Shown in pieces: positions 53,234 to 63,740 of a stretch of 64,000 nucleotides of DNA (positions are counted from its first letter, which is position 1; every line of letters starts with the position of its first letter). Origin of the DNA: JANQIO01 sp965601975. Its GTDB lineage: Bacteria > Pseudomonadota > Gammaproteobacteria > Pseudomonadales > Halieaceae. Below the pieces are notes generated by a model. It made no database searches. It was not told where the DNA came from and worked only from the letters and a program-made list of their open reading frames with translations. The stretch spans positions 186,001 through 250,000 of the forward strand of contig OZ271856.1 in NCBI GenBank assembly GCA_965601975.1, read 5' to 3'. The translations under genes were made by a program, and so were the position numbers.

Positions 53234-53239
53234 TACAAT
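53234..53239 (+). promoter_or_regulatory. Putative -10 element of uup
   Basis: TACAAT lies 27 bases before the uup ATG in an otherwise featureless 201-bp gap after the GH3 gene. No good -35 hexamer is found at 16-18 bases, so the call is tentative. Confidence 0.3.
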
Positions 53240-53266
53240 CGGCGCCCTGTTCCCCAAGGCGTCACC

Positions 53267-55132
53267 ATGCCCCTGCTGAAACTCGACAAGCTCAACCTGC
53301 AATACGGCACCCAGATCCTGCTGGACAGCGTGGAACTGGCCGTGGAAGCAGGCGACCGTATCGGCCTGCTCGGGCGCAATGGGGCGGGCAAGAGCACGCT
53401 GCTGAAGGTGATCAACGGGCACACCCAGGCTGAGAGCGGCGAGCGGTGGCTGCAGCCCGGCGCCCGGGTCGCCTACCTCGACCAGTCACTGCCCGATGCG
53501 GACGAACAGGATGTGTACGACGTGGTCGCCCATGGCCTCGCGGATATCGGCGACCTGCTGGCACGCTACCACCACTGCATTGTTGAGAACGACATGGACG
53601 GTCTCGCCCGCTACCAGGCCGAGCTGGAGGCGAAAGACGGCTGGCTGCTGGCCCAGCGGGTGGAAACGGTGATCAGCCAGCTACAGTTACCGGCTGACGC
53701 AAAGATGAAAACCCTGTCCGGCGGCTGGCGCCGGCGCGTGGCCCTGGGCCAGGCGCTGGTCAGTGAGCCGGAAATACTGCTGCTGGACGAGCCCACCAAC
53801 CACCTGGACATTCCCGCCATCGAATGGCTGGAGAAAACGCTCAAGGAGTACGCCGGCGCCATCGTGTTCATCACCCACGACAGGGCCTTCCTGCAGAGCC
53901 TGGCCAACACGATCATCGAGCTGGATCGCGGCCACCTGCGTCGTTGGGACGGAGACTACCAGGGCTTCCTCAGATTCCGCGACCAGCAACTCGCGGCAGA
54001 AGAAAAAGAGAACGCTCTGTTCGACAAGCGCCTGGCGCAGGAAGAGAAGTGGATTCGGCAGGGCATCAAGGCCCGTCGCACCCGCAATGAAGGCCGCGTG
54101 CGCGCCCTCAAGGCCATGCGGGAGGAGCGCAGCCAGCGACGCGAGCGGACCGGTTCGGCGCAGTTCCGGATGGAAGCGGCAGACCGTTCAGGCAAGCGTG
54201 TGGTGGAGATGGACGGCGTCAGCGTGAGCTTTGAAGGCAAGCCAGTGATCAGCGGCTTTTCCACCCTTGTAACCCGTGGCGATCGCATCGGCCTTGTCGG
54301 CGCCAACGGCGCAGGCAAGACCACGCTCCTGAAACTGATGCTGGGCGAGCTGGAGCCCGACAGCGGCACGGTCACCCAGGGCACGAAACTGGAGGTCGCC
54401 TATTTCGACCAGCTTCGCGCCCACCTGGACCCGGACAAGGACCTTATCGACAACGTCTGCGGCGGCCAGGAATTTATCGAGATTGGCGGCAGTCGCCGCC
54501 ACGCCATTTCCTACCTGGGGGACTTCCTGTTCACCCCCGACCGGGTGCGCATGCCGGTCAAGGCGCTGTCCGGCGGCGAGCAGAACCGGGCGATTCTCGC
54601 GCACCTGTTCTCAAAACCCGCCAACCTGCTGGTGCTGGATGAGCCCACCAACGATCTAGACGTGGAAACTCTGGAGCTGCTGGAAGAGATCCTGATGGAC
54701 TACCAGGGCACGGTGTTGCTGGTCAGCCATGACCGTGCCTTCATGGACAACGTGGTCACCAGCATTATCGTGCTGGAAGGTCAGGGCCGCATCAGCGAGC
54801 ACGTGGGCGGCTACAGCGACTGGGTAGCCAAAGGCGGCCGCCTGGCAGGGCTGGACGAACCAGCGCGGGAGAAAAAACCGGCGCCGAGCCCGAAGCCCGC
54901 ACCCAGGCCGCAGAGCAAGAAGCTCTCCTACAAGGACCAGCGCGAACTCGACGCACTCCCGGATCTCATTGAGGCACTGGAGCAGAAGCAGGCCGAGCTG
55001 GAAGCCGACATCTCGGCCCCTGATTTCTACCAGCAGGACCACGCCATCACCAACGCCACCCTCGAACAGCTGGCCAACGTACAGGCCGAGCTGGAAGCCG
55101 CCTTTGATCGCTGGGAGGAGCTCTCCGAATAA
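53267..55132 (+). CDS. uup: ABC-F family ATPase Uup
   Basis: A 621-aa soluble protein with two ABC domains. Walker A motifs are GRNGAGKST (about 44-52) and GANGAGKTT; signature motifs are LSGGWRRRVALG and LSGGEQNRAIL; Walker B is followed by DEPTNHLD and DEPTNDLD. The C-terminal roughly 80 residues form a coiled coil (DQRELDALPDLIEALEQKQ), which in Uup binds DNA. The family works at the ribosome and in preventing precise transposon excision. No membrane partner gene is present. Confidence 0.95.
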   Translation: MPLLKLDKLNLQYGTQILLDSVELAVEAGDRIGLLGRNGAGKSTLLKVINGHTQAESGERWLQPGARVAYLDQSLPDADEQDVYDVVAHGLADIGDLLARYHHCIVENDMDGLARYQAELEAKDGWLLAQRVETVISQLQLPADAKMKTLSGGWRRRVALGQALVSEPEILLLDEPTNHLDIPAIEWLEKTLKEYAGAIVFITHDRAFLQSLANTIIELDRGHLRRWDGDYQGFLRFRDQQLAAEEKENALFDKRLAQEEKWIRQGIKARRTRNEGRVRALKAMREERSQRRERTGSAQFRMEAADRSGKRVVEMDGVSVSFEGKPVISGFSTLVTRGDRIGLVGANGAGKTTLLKLMLGELEPDSGTVTQGTKLEVAYFDQLRAHLDPDKDLIDNVCGGQEFIEIGGSRRHAISYLGDFLFTPDRVRMPVKALSGGEQNRAILAHLFSKPANLLVLDEPTNDLDVETLELLEEILMDYQGTVLLVSHDRAFMDNVVTSIIVLEGQGRISEHVGGYSDWVAKGGRLAGLDEPAREKKPAPSPKPAPRPQSKKLSYKDQRELDALPDLIEALEQKQAELEADISAPDFYQQDHAITNATLEQLANVQAELEAAFDRWEELSE

Positions 55133-55176
55133 TCAATAATGGCGGCGGAGCCTATCCTGTTACGAAGTCGACGACG

Positions 55177-55962
55177 ATGGATCTTGAACTCAACAACAAA
55201 CGAGCGCTGGTCACCGGCGCCGATCGCGGTACCGGTAAAGTCATTGCCGAGAGCCTCGCGGCCGAAGGAGCGCAGGTAATCCTCCACGGGGCCACGGAAG
55301 ACAGTGCTGCTGCTGCCGCTACCGACGTGGCCGGGGCACAACCGGTCTGGGGGGATATAGCGACTGAGCCGGGTTGCACCGGGATTGTCTCCCAGGCACA
55401 AGCCATCGGTACGGTGGACATTCTGGTCAACAACTACGGCACGGCCAGCCGCGGCAAGTGGCAGACCGCCAGCGAAGCCGACTGGCTGGATATGTATCAG
55501 AAGAACGTGCTGTCGGCGGCGCGCCTTGCCAGTGCCCTCGTGCCGCGCATGGCCGAGCAGGGTTGGGGGCGAGTGGTACAGCTCGGTACCATCGGCAGTC
55601 ATCAGCCCAACTCCATCATGCCCCACTACTACAGCGCCAAGGGTGCACTGGCGACGATGTCAGCGAGCCTGGCGCTGGAAGTCGCGGGCACCGGCATCAC
55701 CGTGAATACCGTATCACCCGGCCTGATTCATACCGAAGAGCTCGAAGCGGGCTATCGCGCCAAAGCGGCCAAGCGCGGTTGGGGTGATGACTGGCCGGAA
55801 ATCCTGGCCAAGCTGGTAGAGGAAGACTTCCCGAATCCCCAGGGACGCATTGCCACCCGTCAGGAAGTGGCGGATCTGGTGGTGTTTCTCGCCAGCCCGC
55901 GCGCGGGCTTCATCCACGGACAGAACATTCGCGTGGACGGGGGCGCGGTCCGCTATGTCTAA
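55177..55962 (+). CDS. Short-chain dehydrogenase/reductase
   Basis: A 261-aa classical SDR. The cofactor motif is TGADRGTGK, where the usual second glycine site is altered, NNYG stands in for NNAG, and the active-site motif is YYSAK with the serine of LGTIGSHQ upstream. The C-terminal GQNIRVDGGAVRYV is standard. It lies 44 bp after uup on the same strand. Substrate unknown; it ends just before the tRNA on the opposite strand. Confidence 0.87.
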   Translation: MDLELNNKRALVTGADRGTGKVIAESLAAEGAQVILHGATEDSAAAAATDVAGAQPVWGDIATEPGCTGIVSQAQAIGTVDILVNNYGTASRGKWQTASEADWLDMYQKNVLSAARLASALVPRMAEQGWGRVVQLGTIGSHQPNSIMPHYYSAKGALATMSASLALEVAGTGITVNTVSPGLIHTEELEAGYRAKAAKRGWGDDWPEILAKLVEEDFPNPQGRIATRQEVADLVVFLASPRAGFIHGQNIRVDGGAVRYV

Positions 55963-55976
55963 GTTATTGAATTGAA

Positions 55977-56053
55977 TGGTGGGCCCAGTAGGACTTGAAC
56001 CTACGACCAATCGATTATGAGTCGACTGCTCTAACCAGCTGAGCTATGGGCCC
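55977..56053 (-). tRNA. ileX: tRNA with CAU anticodon, probably tRNA-Ile2 (lysidine-modified)
   Basis: A 77-base gene including encoded CCA. Acceptor GGGCCCA pairs with TGGGCCC; the D arm is GCTC/GAGC; anticodon stem GTCGA/TCGAT surrounds loop CTCATAA; the T arm is GTAGG/CCTAC. GACTCATAATC followed by TTGGTC and TTCAAGTCC matches tRNA-Ile2 better than elongator tRNA-Met, whose variable and T loops differ. In E. coli ileX also lies near rpoD. Elongator Met remains the alternative. Confidence 0.9.
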
Positions 56054-56115
56054 GGGGAGCCGCGCATTATAGTGCGCGGCGCAGGGGGCGTCACTCCTCG
56101 GCAACGCCCAGATGC

Positions 56116-57192
56116 CTATTCTTCCACAAAGCCCTTCCAGCCTGACATGTACTCAACGAACTTCTCGCCCAGCCCCTCCCCGCGCAGGTAGTCGCGGCTG
56201 ACGGGATTGGATACCGGTACAAAGGCGTCATTGGCGGATACCTGCCGCGGAAAGTCGTGGTGCAGGATGGCGGCCCGGCCCGGCAGCACGAAGTCGACGC
56301 CGGCCTCCAGGCAGCGTCTAGCATCGTCGCCGCTGCGAATCTTGCCGGCAGTGCCCAGCCTGACGTCGCCGCGGTCCAGCTCGGTGAAGCAGGACAGCAG
56401 CGTGCGGCCCTTGAATTCATCTTCTTCGGGCTCCTTGAAAGAGTCCCACAGTGACATGTCCAGGAAGTCGATCTTGCGGTCGCTGAACAACTGCTGCGCC
56501 AGCTCGCGCATTTCGCCGAGGCGGATATCGAAACGCTCTGCCGACAGCCTCAGGCCCAGTACGAAATCCGCCCGGCAGCGCCGCCGAACACCGTCGATCA
56601 GGTCCAGGACGATGCGTGCGCGGTTTTCCAGGCTGCCGCCGTACTGATCATCCCGCTGGTTGATGGTGGGGCTCAGGAACTGGCACAGGATATAGCCGTG
56701 GGCGCCGTGCAGCTCGACGCCGTCAAAGCCGGCCCGGTCGGCGCGTTCGGCGGCGAGCAGGAAATCCTCCGCCAGCTGCTCCACTTCCTCGGTGGTGAGC
56801 GCCCGGGCGCCGGTCTCCTCGTTGGCGGAGGGGCACACCGGCGTGGTTCCGATCTCCTCTTCAGGGGATCGCATTCCTGCGTGGTGCAGCTGCAGGATGG
56901 ACAGGCTGCCGTGCGCACGAATGCCCGCCGCCAGTCGCGCCAGGCCATCGAGATGCTTGTCGGAGAAACAGCCCAGCTGCCCGGGGAATCCCTTGCCCAC
57001 TGCCTGGACATGGGAGGCACAGGTCATGGTGGCGCCGAAGCCACCCTGGGCGCGCATGGTCAGCCAACGGTATTCGTCATCCGACATAACGCCGTCGTCG
57101 AAGCTCTGCAGGTTGGTCATCGGCGCCAGCATGAAGCGGTTCTTCATGGCGGCCCCGGAGATAAATTCCATGGGTTCAAACAGATCGGACAT
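56116..57192 (-). CDS. NADH:flavin oxidoreductase / Old Yellow Enzyme family
   Basis: A 358-aa FMN TIM-barrel enzyme. Motifs include MKNRFMLAPMTN near the N-terminus, LQLHHAG, GFDGVELHGAHGYILCQFLSP and NQRDDQYGGSLENR, all typical of the family. The expected activity is NAD(P)H-dependent reduction of an activated alkene or a similar substrate. It lies between the response regulator (38-bp gap) and the tRNA (62 bp), all on the minus strand, so read-through from rpoD is plausible. Confidence 0.9.
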   Translation of the reverse strand: MSDLFEPMEFISGAAMKNRFMLAPMTNLQSFDDGVMSDDEYRWLTMRAQGGFGATMTCASHVQAVGKGFPGQLGCFSDKHLDGLARLAAGIRAHGSLSILQLHHAGMRSPEEEIGTTPVCPSANEETGARALTTEEVEQLAEDFLLAAERADRAGFDGVELHGAHGYILCQFLSPTINQRDDQYGGSLENRARIVLDLIDGVRRRCRADFVLGLRLSAERFDIRLGEMRELAQQLFSDRKIDFLDMSLWDSFKEPEEDEFKGRTLLSCFTELDRGDVRLGTAGKIRSGDDARRCLEAGVDFVLPGRAAILHHDFPRQVSANDAFVPVSNPVSRDYLRGEGLGEKFVEYMSGWKGFVEE

Positions 57193-57230
57193 CGATTCCT
57201 CGCGATCTTCAGTCAGGCAGGTTGGGGTGC

Positions 57231-57731
57231 TTACTTGTTGGCGGTCAGGCCGATGGACCGCAGCAGGGTCTCGGTCTCGGTACGCAGACGCTCGACCGTG
57301 GTGCTCTTCTCCCGCAGCATCTTTTCCAGGAACTGCAGGTAGAGGTAGTTCTGCATGTGCATGCGCACACGCATCTCGAGAATCCGGGGGCGAATGGGCT
57401 TGGAGATGAAGTCGGCGGCGCCGGCATCCAGCGCCCCCTCCTCGGCGTCCTCGTCTTCCATGCCGGTGAGGAAGATCACCGGAAGGTCCAGGGTCTTGCG
57501 ATTGGACTTGATGAACTCGCAGACCTGTAGGCCGTCGATGCCGGGCATCACGATATCCAGCAGCACCAGGTCGATGGAGTTGTGCGCCAGGACTTCGAGG
57601 GCTTCCTGGCCGGAGCCGGCGGTGGTGACCTGGTATTCCTTCTTGAGGATGCTCTCGATGATCGAGAGCTGGCCCCGGTCGTCGTCCACGACCAGGATAT
57701 GCCCCAGGAGTGGCGCTCCTTCCTCAGCCAT
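57231..57731 (-). CDS. Stand-alone response regulator with C-terminal helix
   Basis: A 166-aa protein. The receiver domain has the acidic pair D16/D17 (VVDDD), the phosphoacceptor D59 in LLDIVMPG, T89 in FLTG and K111 in SKPI. After residue 120 there is only a charged helical tail (YLQFLEKMLREKSTTVERLRTE), a likely coiled coil, and no DNA-binding or enzymatic output. It begins 10 bp after rpoD, so it is almost certainly co-transcribed with it. A partner kinase is not in the window. Confidence 0.9.
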   Translation of the reverse strand: MAEEGAPLLGHILVVDDDRGQLSIIESILKKEYQVTTAGSGQEALEVLAHNSIDLVLLDIVMPGIDGLQVCEFIKSNRKTLDLPVIFLTGMEDEDAEEGALDAGAADFISKPIRPRILEMRVRMHMQNYLYLQFLEKMLREKSTTVERLRTETETLLRSIGLTANK

Positions 57732-57741
57732 CCAGTCCTGC

Positions 57742-59562
<1,821 letters not shown>

Positions 59563-59598
59563 CAAGCGCTTACCTTCCACAGTTATTCCTGCCCGCAC

Positions 59599-59860
59599 GC
59601 CCTAAGTCTAGTCAGGGCTGCAAGCGTTATTCGAATTAAAAATGCAGCCGAATATTATAACGGAAAAACACATAAATGGGCTAGAAAATAGCCAATTGGA
59701 ATTAACCGCATTGCCCTTATTATTTGCGGTGTCCCGGCCCTGCCGCTGCCGGCGGCTTGCGGTAGGGCGGCTTTTCCTGCCATCTTCGGCAACCCGATGG
59801 AGGTGCACCCGGGCGCTTTTCTCGCGCTGTGCCGGGGCCAAACGGGGTTTGCAACACTGC
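59599..59860. promoter_or_regulatory. dnaG-rpoD intergenic region: rpoD promoter and hairpins
   Basis: TATAAT, a perfect -10, lies at 59654-59659 on the minus strand, about 90 bases before the rpoD start; the -35 is poor. GGCTA-GAAAA-TAGCC at 59679-59693 and ACCGCA/TGCGGT at 59705-59730 are small inverted repeats. A longer stem, GCCCTGCCGC (59737-59746) against GCGGTAGGGC (59759-59768), has one G-U pair and a 12-base loop that can itself fold. None has a U-tract in the dnaG direction, so they look like processing or attenuation structures. Confidence 0.6.
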
Positions 59861-61687
59861 CTAGCGTTTTCGGCCGCGTTCCTCTTCCAGGCGCCGTCGT
59901 TCCTTGAGCGCCTGCATGAGTTCCAGCTTCTCCAACTCGCTGATGTCAGCGTAGTTCCTGCTTTTCAGTTTGTCGACTTGGGCCTCGAACTTCTGCCGCT
60001 CGGGGTGCTGAACCAGTTGATCAATGGTGTCGGCGAACTCATTTTCAATGCCTTCTGCGGGAATCAGGCGCTCCTGGCTCGCCAGGCGATTCAATAGTTC
60101 TCCCTCGACCGTGCCGTACCAGTGTCCCAGCAGCATGTGGGTGGTGGATTCGGGCCGGCGCTGCAGCAATTCCAGCATGTCCAGCAGTAGCGCCGCTTCC
60201 TCGCCTTCCAGCGCCCGCAGGGGGCCCAGGTCTGCCACCCCCTGGGCGATCGCCGGCTGGTGCAGCAGCAGGAAAATCGCCGTCTGCACCAGGCCGCTGG
60301 GCCCGGCCTGGGGTTTGCTGAGGGGCTGGCGCTGGCGCGGCTGTGCGGGCGGCGGCGCCATGTCCCGGGTCGGAGGCGGTGCCGGGGGAGCGGTGTCCAC
60401 GATGCGGGTCAGCGCCTCCACCTGCATGTCGGTGCGACGGGCCAGTTCCTTGAACATCAATTCCCGGTAGACGCCTGCGGGGAGCTTGCTGAGCAGGGGC
60501 GCAGCCAGTTTGCTGAGCCGGGCCTTGCCGTCCAGCGTGTCCGGGTCGAGGTGCTCGGCGAGGCTGTCGAACAGGAAATCCTCCAGTGGCGTGGCCCCCG
60601 TCACCAGGTGATCAAAGTGCTCTGCACCCTTGCCCCGCACGAGCGTATCGGGATCCTCGCCCTCCGGCAGGAACAGGAAACGGGCCTGGCGGCCGTCCTG
60701 CATACAGGGAAGGGCGGCTTCCATGGCGCGCTTTGCGGCCTGGCGGCCGGCCTCGTCACCGTCAAAGCAGAACACCACTTCAGGGCAGAGCCGGTACAGT
60801 TTTTCCAGGTGCGCCTCGCCGGTGGCGGTGCCCAGGGTGGCGGTGGCATTGGTGATGCCGTGCTGGGCGAGCGCGATCACGTCCATGTAGCCCTCGACGA
60901 TGATGACCCGCTCCAACTGCCGGTTGGCCTGGCGCGCCTGGTACAGGCCGTAAAGTTCACGGCCCTTGTGGAATATCGGGGTTTCGGGGGAATTGAGGTA
61001 CTTGGGCTTGTCGTCGCCCAGCACCCGGCCGCCGAAGCCGATTACCCGTCCGCGCGGGTCGCGGATGGGAAACACCACCCGGTCGCGAAAGCGATCGTAG
61101 ATGCGGCCGCTCTCGTTCTCGACCAGCATGCCGGCGAGCTTCAGCTGTTGTGTGCGCTCTTCCGTTGTACCCAGGGCCTTGAGCAGGTTGTCCCAGCCGG
61201 GTGGCGCATAGCCGAGATCAAAGCGCTTGGCGATTTCCCCGGTGAGACCGCGGCCCTTGAGGTAATCCACCGCGCTGGCCTTGCGCGGGTGCTCCCGCAG
61301 CTGGCGGGTGTAGAACTTCGCCGCCTGCTCCATCAGCGGATACAGGTCGCGCTGGCCCCGGTCTTCCTCGCGGCTGCGGCCGGATTCCTCGCGCGGCACC
61401 TGCAGTCCCACCGTATCCGCCAGTGCTTCCACCGCGGCGGGAAATTCCATGTTCTCGTAGTCCATCAGGAAGCCCAGCGCGTTGCCGCCGGCGCCGCAGC
61501 CGAAGCAGTAGTAGAACTGCTTTTCCGCGTTGACGCTGAACGAGGGGGTCTTCTCCTGGTGGAAGGGGCAGCAGGCCATGTAGTTCTTGCCGCTCTTTTT
61601 CAGCTTCACGCGGCGGTCGATCACGTCGACGATGTCGGCGCGGTCGAGCAGGTCATCGATAAAAGACTGGGGTATCAGTCCTGCCAT
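59861..61687 (-). CDS. dnaG: DNA primase
   Basis: A 608-aa primase that lays RNA primers at replication forks. The N-terminal zinc site uses C40, H43, C61 and C64 (CPFHQEKTPSF, YYCFGCGAGGNA). The catalytic Toprim core has RVIIVEGYMDVIAL near residue 264 and CFDGDEAGR. The C-terminal helicase-binding domain begins after a proline-rich linker near 430-470. It lies between yqeY and rpoD as in gammaproteobacteria. Confidence 0.96.
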   Translation of the reverse strand: MAGLIPQSFIDDLLDRADIVDVIDRRVKLKKSGKNYMACCPFHQEKTPSFSVNAEKQFYYCFGCGAGGNALGFLMDYENMEFPAAVEALADTVGLQVPREESGRSREEDRGQRDLYPLMEQAAKFYTRQLREHPRKASAVDYLKGRGLTGEIAKRFDLGYAPPGWDNLLKALGTTEERTQQLKLAGMLVENESGRIYDRFRDRVVFPIRDPRGRVIGFGGRVLGDDKPKYLNSPETPIFHKGRELYGLYQARQANRQLERVIIVEGYMDVIALAQHGITNATATLGTATGEAHLEKLYRLCPEVVFCFDGDEAGRQAAKRAMEAALPCMQDGRQARFLFLPEGEDPDTLVRGKGAEHFDHLVTGATPLEDFLFDSLAEHLDPDTLDGKARLSKLAAPLLSKLPAGVYRELMFKELARRTDMQVEALTRIVDTAPPAPPPTRDMAPPPAQPRQRQPLSKPQAGPSGLVQTAIFLLLHQPAIAQGVADLGPLRALEGEEAALLLDMLELLQRRPESTTHMLLGHWYGTVEGELLNRLASQERLIPAEGIENEFADTIDQLVQHPERQKFEAQVDKLKSRNYADISELEKLELMQALKERRRLEEERGRKR

Positions 61688-61734
61688 CGCGTTCGCATTG
61701 CGTGAAGAAAAAGGGGAGTTATTGAATCACGGCT

Positions 61735-61754
61735 GGCGCTGAATGTTTAGCGCC
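61735..61754 (-). other. Hairpin between yqeY and dnaG
   Basis: GGCGCT and AGCGCC form a perfect 6-bp stem with an 8-base loop in the 85-bp gap. A C/T tract follows only some 20 bases later, so it is not a standard terminator. In E. coli the corresponding rpsU-dnaG gap holds an attenuator and an RNA-processing site, and this hairpin may serve the same purpose of lowering dnaG expression. Confidence 0.4.
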
Positions 61755-61772
61755 CGGGTGGGGTGTGGCCGT

Positions 61773-62228
61773 TCAGGACGTCAGCTTCTGCTTGACCAGG
61801 CCGCTGACCTGGCCCATGTCCGCTTTTCCGGCGAGCTGTGGCTTGAGCTTGCCCATGACCGGGCCCATGGCCTGCATACCGCTGCCGCCGACCTCGGCGA
61901 TGGCGGCGTCCACCAGCGCCTCGATTTCGGCCTGGGACAGCTGCTGTGGCAGGAATTCCTGGATGACGCCGATCTCGTAGTTTTCCTGGTCGGCGAGCTC
62001 AGTGCGGCCGGCGTCGGTATACTGCTGGGCGGAATCCCGGCGCTGCTTGACCATCTTGTCGAGCACCGACAGCACGCGCGCGTCGTCGAGCTCGATGCGC
62101 TCATCGACCTCGATACGTTTGAATTCAGACTGGATCAGCCGGATGGTCTGGAGGCGTGCCTTTTCCTTGGCCCGCATGGCCGCTTTCATCGCGGCCTGGA
62201 TGTCATCCTTGAGGGGGGAAGCGCTCAT
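61773..62228 (-). CDS. GatB/YqeY domain protein
   Basis: A 151-aa protein consisting of the YqeY helical domain, related to the tail of the GatB amidotransferase subunit. Motifs include RLQTIRLIQSEFKRIEVDER, YEIGVIQEFLPQQLS and GKLKPQLAGKADMGQVSGLVK. Its exact role is unknown; it may bind tRNA or assist translation. It lies between rpsU (33 bp) and dnaG, a common gammaproteobacterial arrangement. Confidence 0.92.
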   Translation of the reverse strand: MSASPLKDDIQAAMKAAMRAKEKARLQTIRLIQSEFKRIEVDERIELDDARVLSVLDKMVKQRRDSAQQYTDAGRTELADQENYEIGVIQEFLPQQLSQAEIEALVDAAIAEVGGSGMQAMGPVMGKLKPQLAGKADMGQVSGLVKQKLTS

Positions 62229-62261
62229 AGGCTTGGGACCCGCCGGGCGGGTCTCTCTCGC

Positions 62262-62477
62262 TTAGTACAGGCGTACGCGCTTTTTGTTCTCGCGGGACAT
62301 CTTCTTGGCGTGACGCTTCACTGCGGCAGCCGCGGCGCGCTTGCGCACGGTAGTCGGCTTCTCGTAGTGCTCACGCTTGCGTACTTCAGCGAGGATCCCT
62401 GCCTTTTCGCAGGAACGCTTGAAACGACGCAGAGCGATGTCAAACGGCTCGTTTTCCTTGACCTTGATAGAGGGCAT
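62262..62477 (-). CDS. rpsU: 30S ribosomal protein S21
   Basis: A 71-aa, very basic protein, the standard S21 length, beginning MPSIKVKENEPFDIALRRFKR and ending RENKKRVRLY. S21 binds the 16S rRNA platform near the anti-Shine-Dalgarno region and is needed for initiation. It is the first gene of the macromolecular-synthesis block and is divergent from tsaD. Confidence 0.97.
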   Translation of the reverse strand: MPSIKVKENEPFDIALRRFKRSCEKAGILAEVRKREHYEKPTTVRKRAAAAAVKRHAKKMSRENKKRVRLY

Positions 62478-62556
62478 TCAGCTCTTACCTGTTCATACCT
62501 GTGTAAACATTCCCGGATGCCGCGTGATACGGGGCCTCCGGCTCGAAAGGGCGCGC

Positions 62557-62585
62557 ATTTTAAACCGATGGCGTGAAGATTGCAA
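62557..62585 (-). promoter_or_regulatory. Sigma-70 promoter of the rpsU-yqeY-dnaG-rpoD operon
   Basis: On the minus strand TTGCAA (62580-62585) and TAAAAT (62557-62562) are separated by exactly 17 bases, a near-consensus sigma-70 promoter. The start point would be near 62550, giving an untranslated leader of about 70 bases before rpsU. It is the best promoter match seen in the window. Confidence 0.75.
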
Positions 62586-62698
62586 AGACCCATTTCGCGG
62601 GCTTCAGGCGCATTCCGGGGCCCCGGTTTGCGGCGTCGACCGCTGGTCTCGCCCGCCACTATTCACTATCATGCCGCGATCATTTTCGAGGCCCCCAT

Positions 62699-63739
62699 AT
62701 GCGCGTCCTGGGCATAGAGACATCCTGTGATGAAACCGGCATCGCACTGTACGACAGCGAGGCCGGGCTGCTGGCTGATGCGCTCTACAGCCAGGTCAAG
62801 CTGCACCGGGAGTACGGCGGGGTAGTGCCGGAGCTCGCCTCCCGGGATCACGTGCGCAAGGCCCTGCCCCTGGTGACGAAAGTGCTGGAAGAGGGCGGTT
62901 GCGAGCGCCCCGATGCCGTGACCTATACCGCGGGTCCCGGCCTGGTGGGCGCGCTCATGGTGGGGGCGACGCTGGCCCGTGCCCTGGCCCTGGGCTGGGG
63001 CGTGCCGGTGCTGGGCGTGCATCACATGGAAGGTCACCTGCTGGCCCCCATGCTCGAGGACGACAAGCCCGACTATCCCTTTGTGGCCCTGCTGGTGTCC
63101 GGCGGACATTCACAGCTGGTCCGGGTCGACGGGATCGGCCGCTACACCATGCTCGGCGAGTCCGTGGATGATGCCGCCGGCGAGGCCTTCGACAAGACCG
63201 CGAAGATGCTGGGCGAGCCCTATCCCGGCGGACCCTACGTGGCGCGCCTGGCCGAATCCGGCGATCCGTCTCGCTTCGACTTCCCGCGCCCCATGGTGAA
63301 AAAGCCGGGCCTGGATTTCAGTTTCAGCGGCCTCAAAACCCATACCCTCAGCACACTGCAAAGTCTCGGCGGCCGCGATGCAGTGTCCGACCAGGACCGC
63401 GCCGATATCGCCTGTGCCTTCCAGCTGGCCGTGGTCGACACGATGGTGATCAAGTGCCGGCGAGCGCTGGAGCAGGAAGGACTGGACACCCTGGTCATCG
63501 CCGGGGGCGTCAGTGCCAACAAGGAGCTGCGCAAGCGCCTGTCCGAGGCGCTCTCGGCGCTGGGCGGTCAGGTGTTCTACCCGGCGCCTCGCTACTGTAC
63601 CGACAACGGCGCCATGATTGCCTATGCGGGCTGCCAGCGGCTGCTGGCCGGCGAAGTCGACCCGCCGGAAGCGGCGGTGCGGCCGCGCTGGCCGCTGGAT
63701 GAGCTGCCGCCCCTGGGTGGAGTCAGGGGAGCGGCCTGA
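62699..63739 (+). CDS. tsaD: tRNA N6-adenosine threonylcarbamoyltransferase TsaD
   Basis: A 346-aa ASKHA-fold protein. It begins MRVLGIETSCDETG, the conserved start; the metal ligands are H109 and H113 in HHMEGH, and SGGHSQLV, DDAAGEAFDKTAKML and AGGVSANKEL are the ATP-site motifs. With TsaB, TsaE and TsaC it makes t6A37 in ANN-decoding tRNAs. ATG 62699 has GAGG eight bases upstream; the open frame extends further but without similarity. folB follows after 1 bp. Confidence 0.97.
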   Translation: MRVLGIETSCDETGIALYDSEAGLLADALYSQVKLHREYGGVVPELASRDHVRKALPLVTKVLEEGGCERPDAVTYTAGPGLVGALMVGATLARALALGWGVPVLGVHHMEGHLLAPMLEDDKPDYPFVALLVSGGHSQLVRVDGIGRYTMLGESVDDAAGEAFDKTAKMLGEPYPGGPYVARLAESGDPSRFDFPRPMVKKPGLDFSFSGLKTHTLSTLQSLGGRDAVSDQDRADIACAFQLAVVDTMVIKCRRALEQEGLDTLVIAGGVSANKELRKRLSEALSALGGQVFYPAPRYCTDNGAMIAYAGCQRLLAGEVDPPEAAVRPRWPLDELPPLGGVRGAA

Positions 63740-63740
63740 G

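Noticed and set aside
55977..56053. Reading the CAU tRNA as elongator tRNA-Met
   Set aside because: Variable loop TTGGTC and T loop TTCAAGT fit tRNA-Ile2 better, and ileX also sits near rpoD in E. coli. Not fully excluded.
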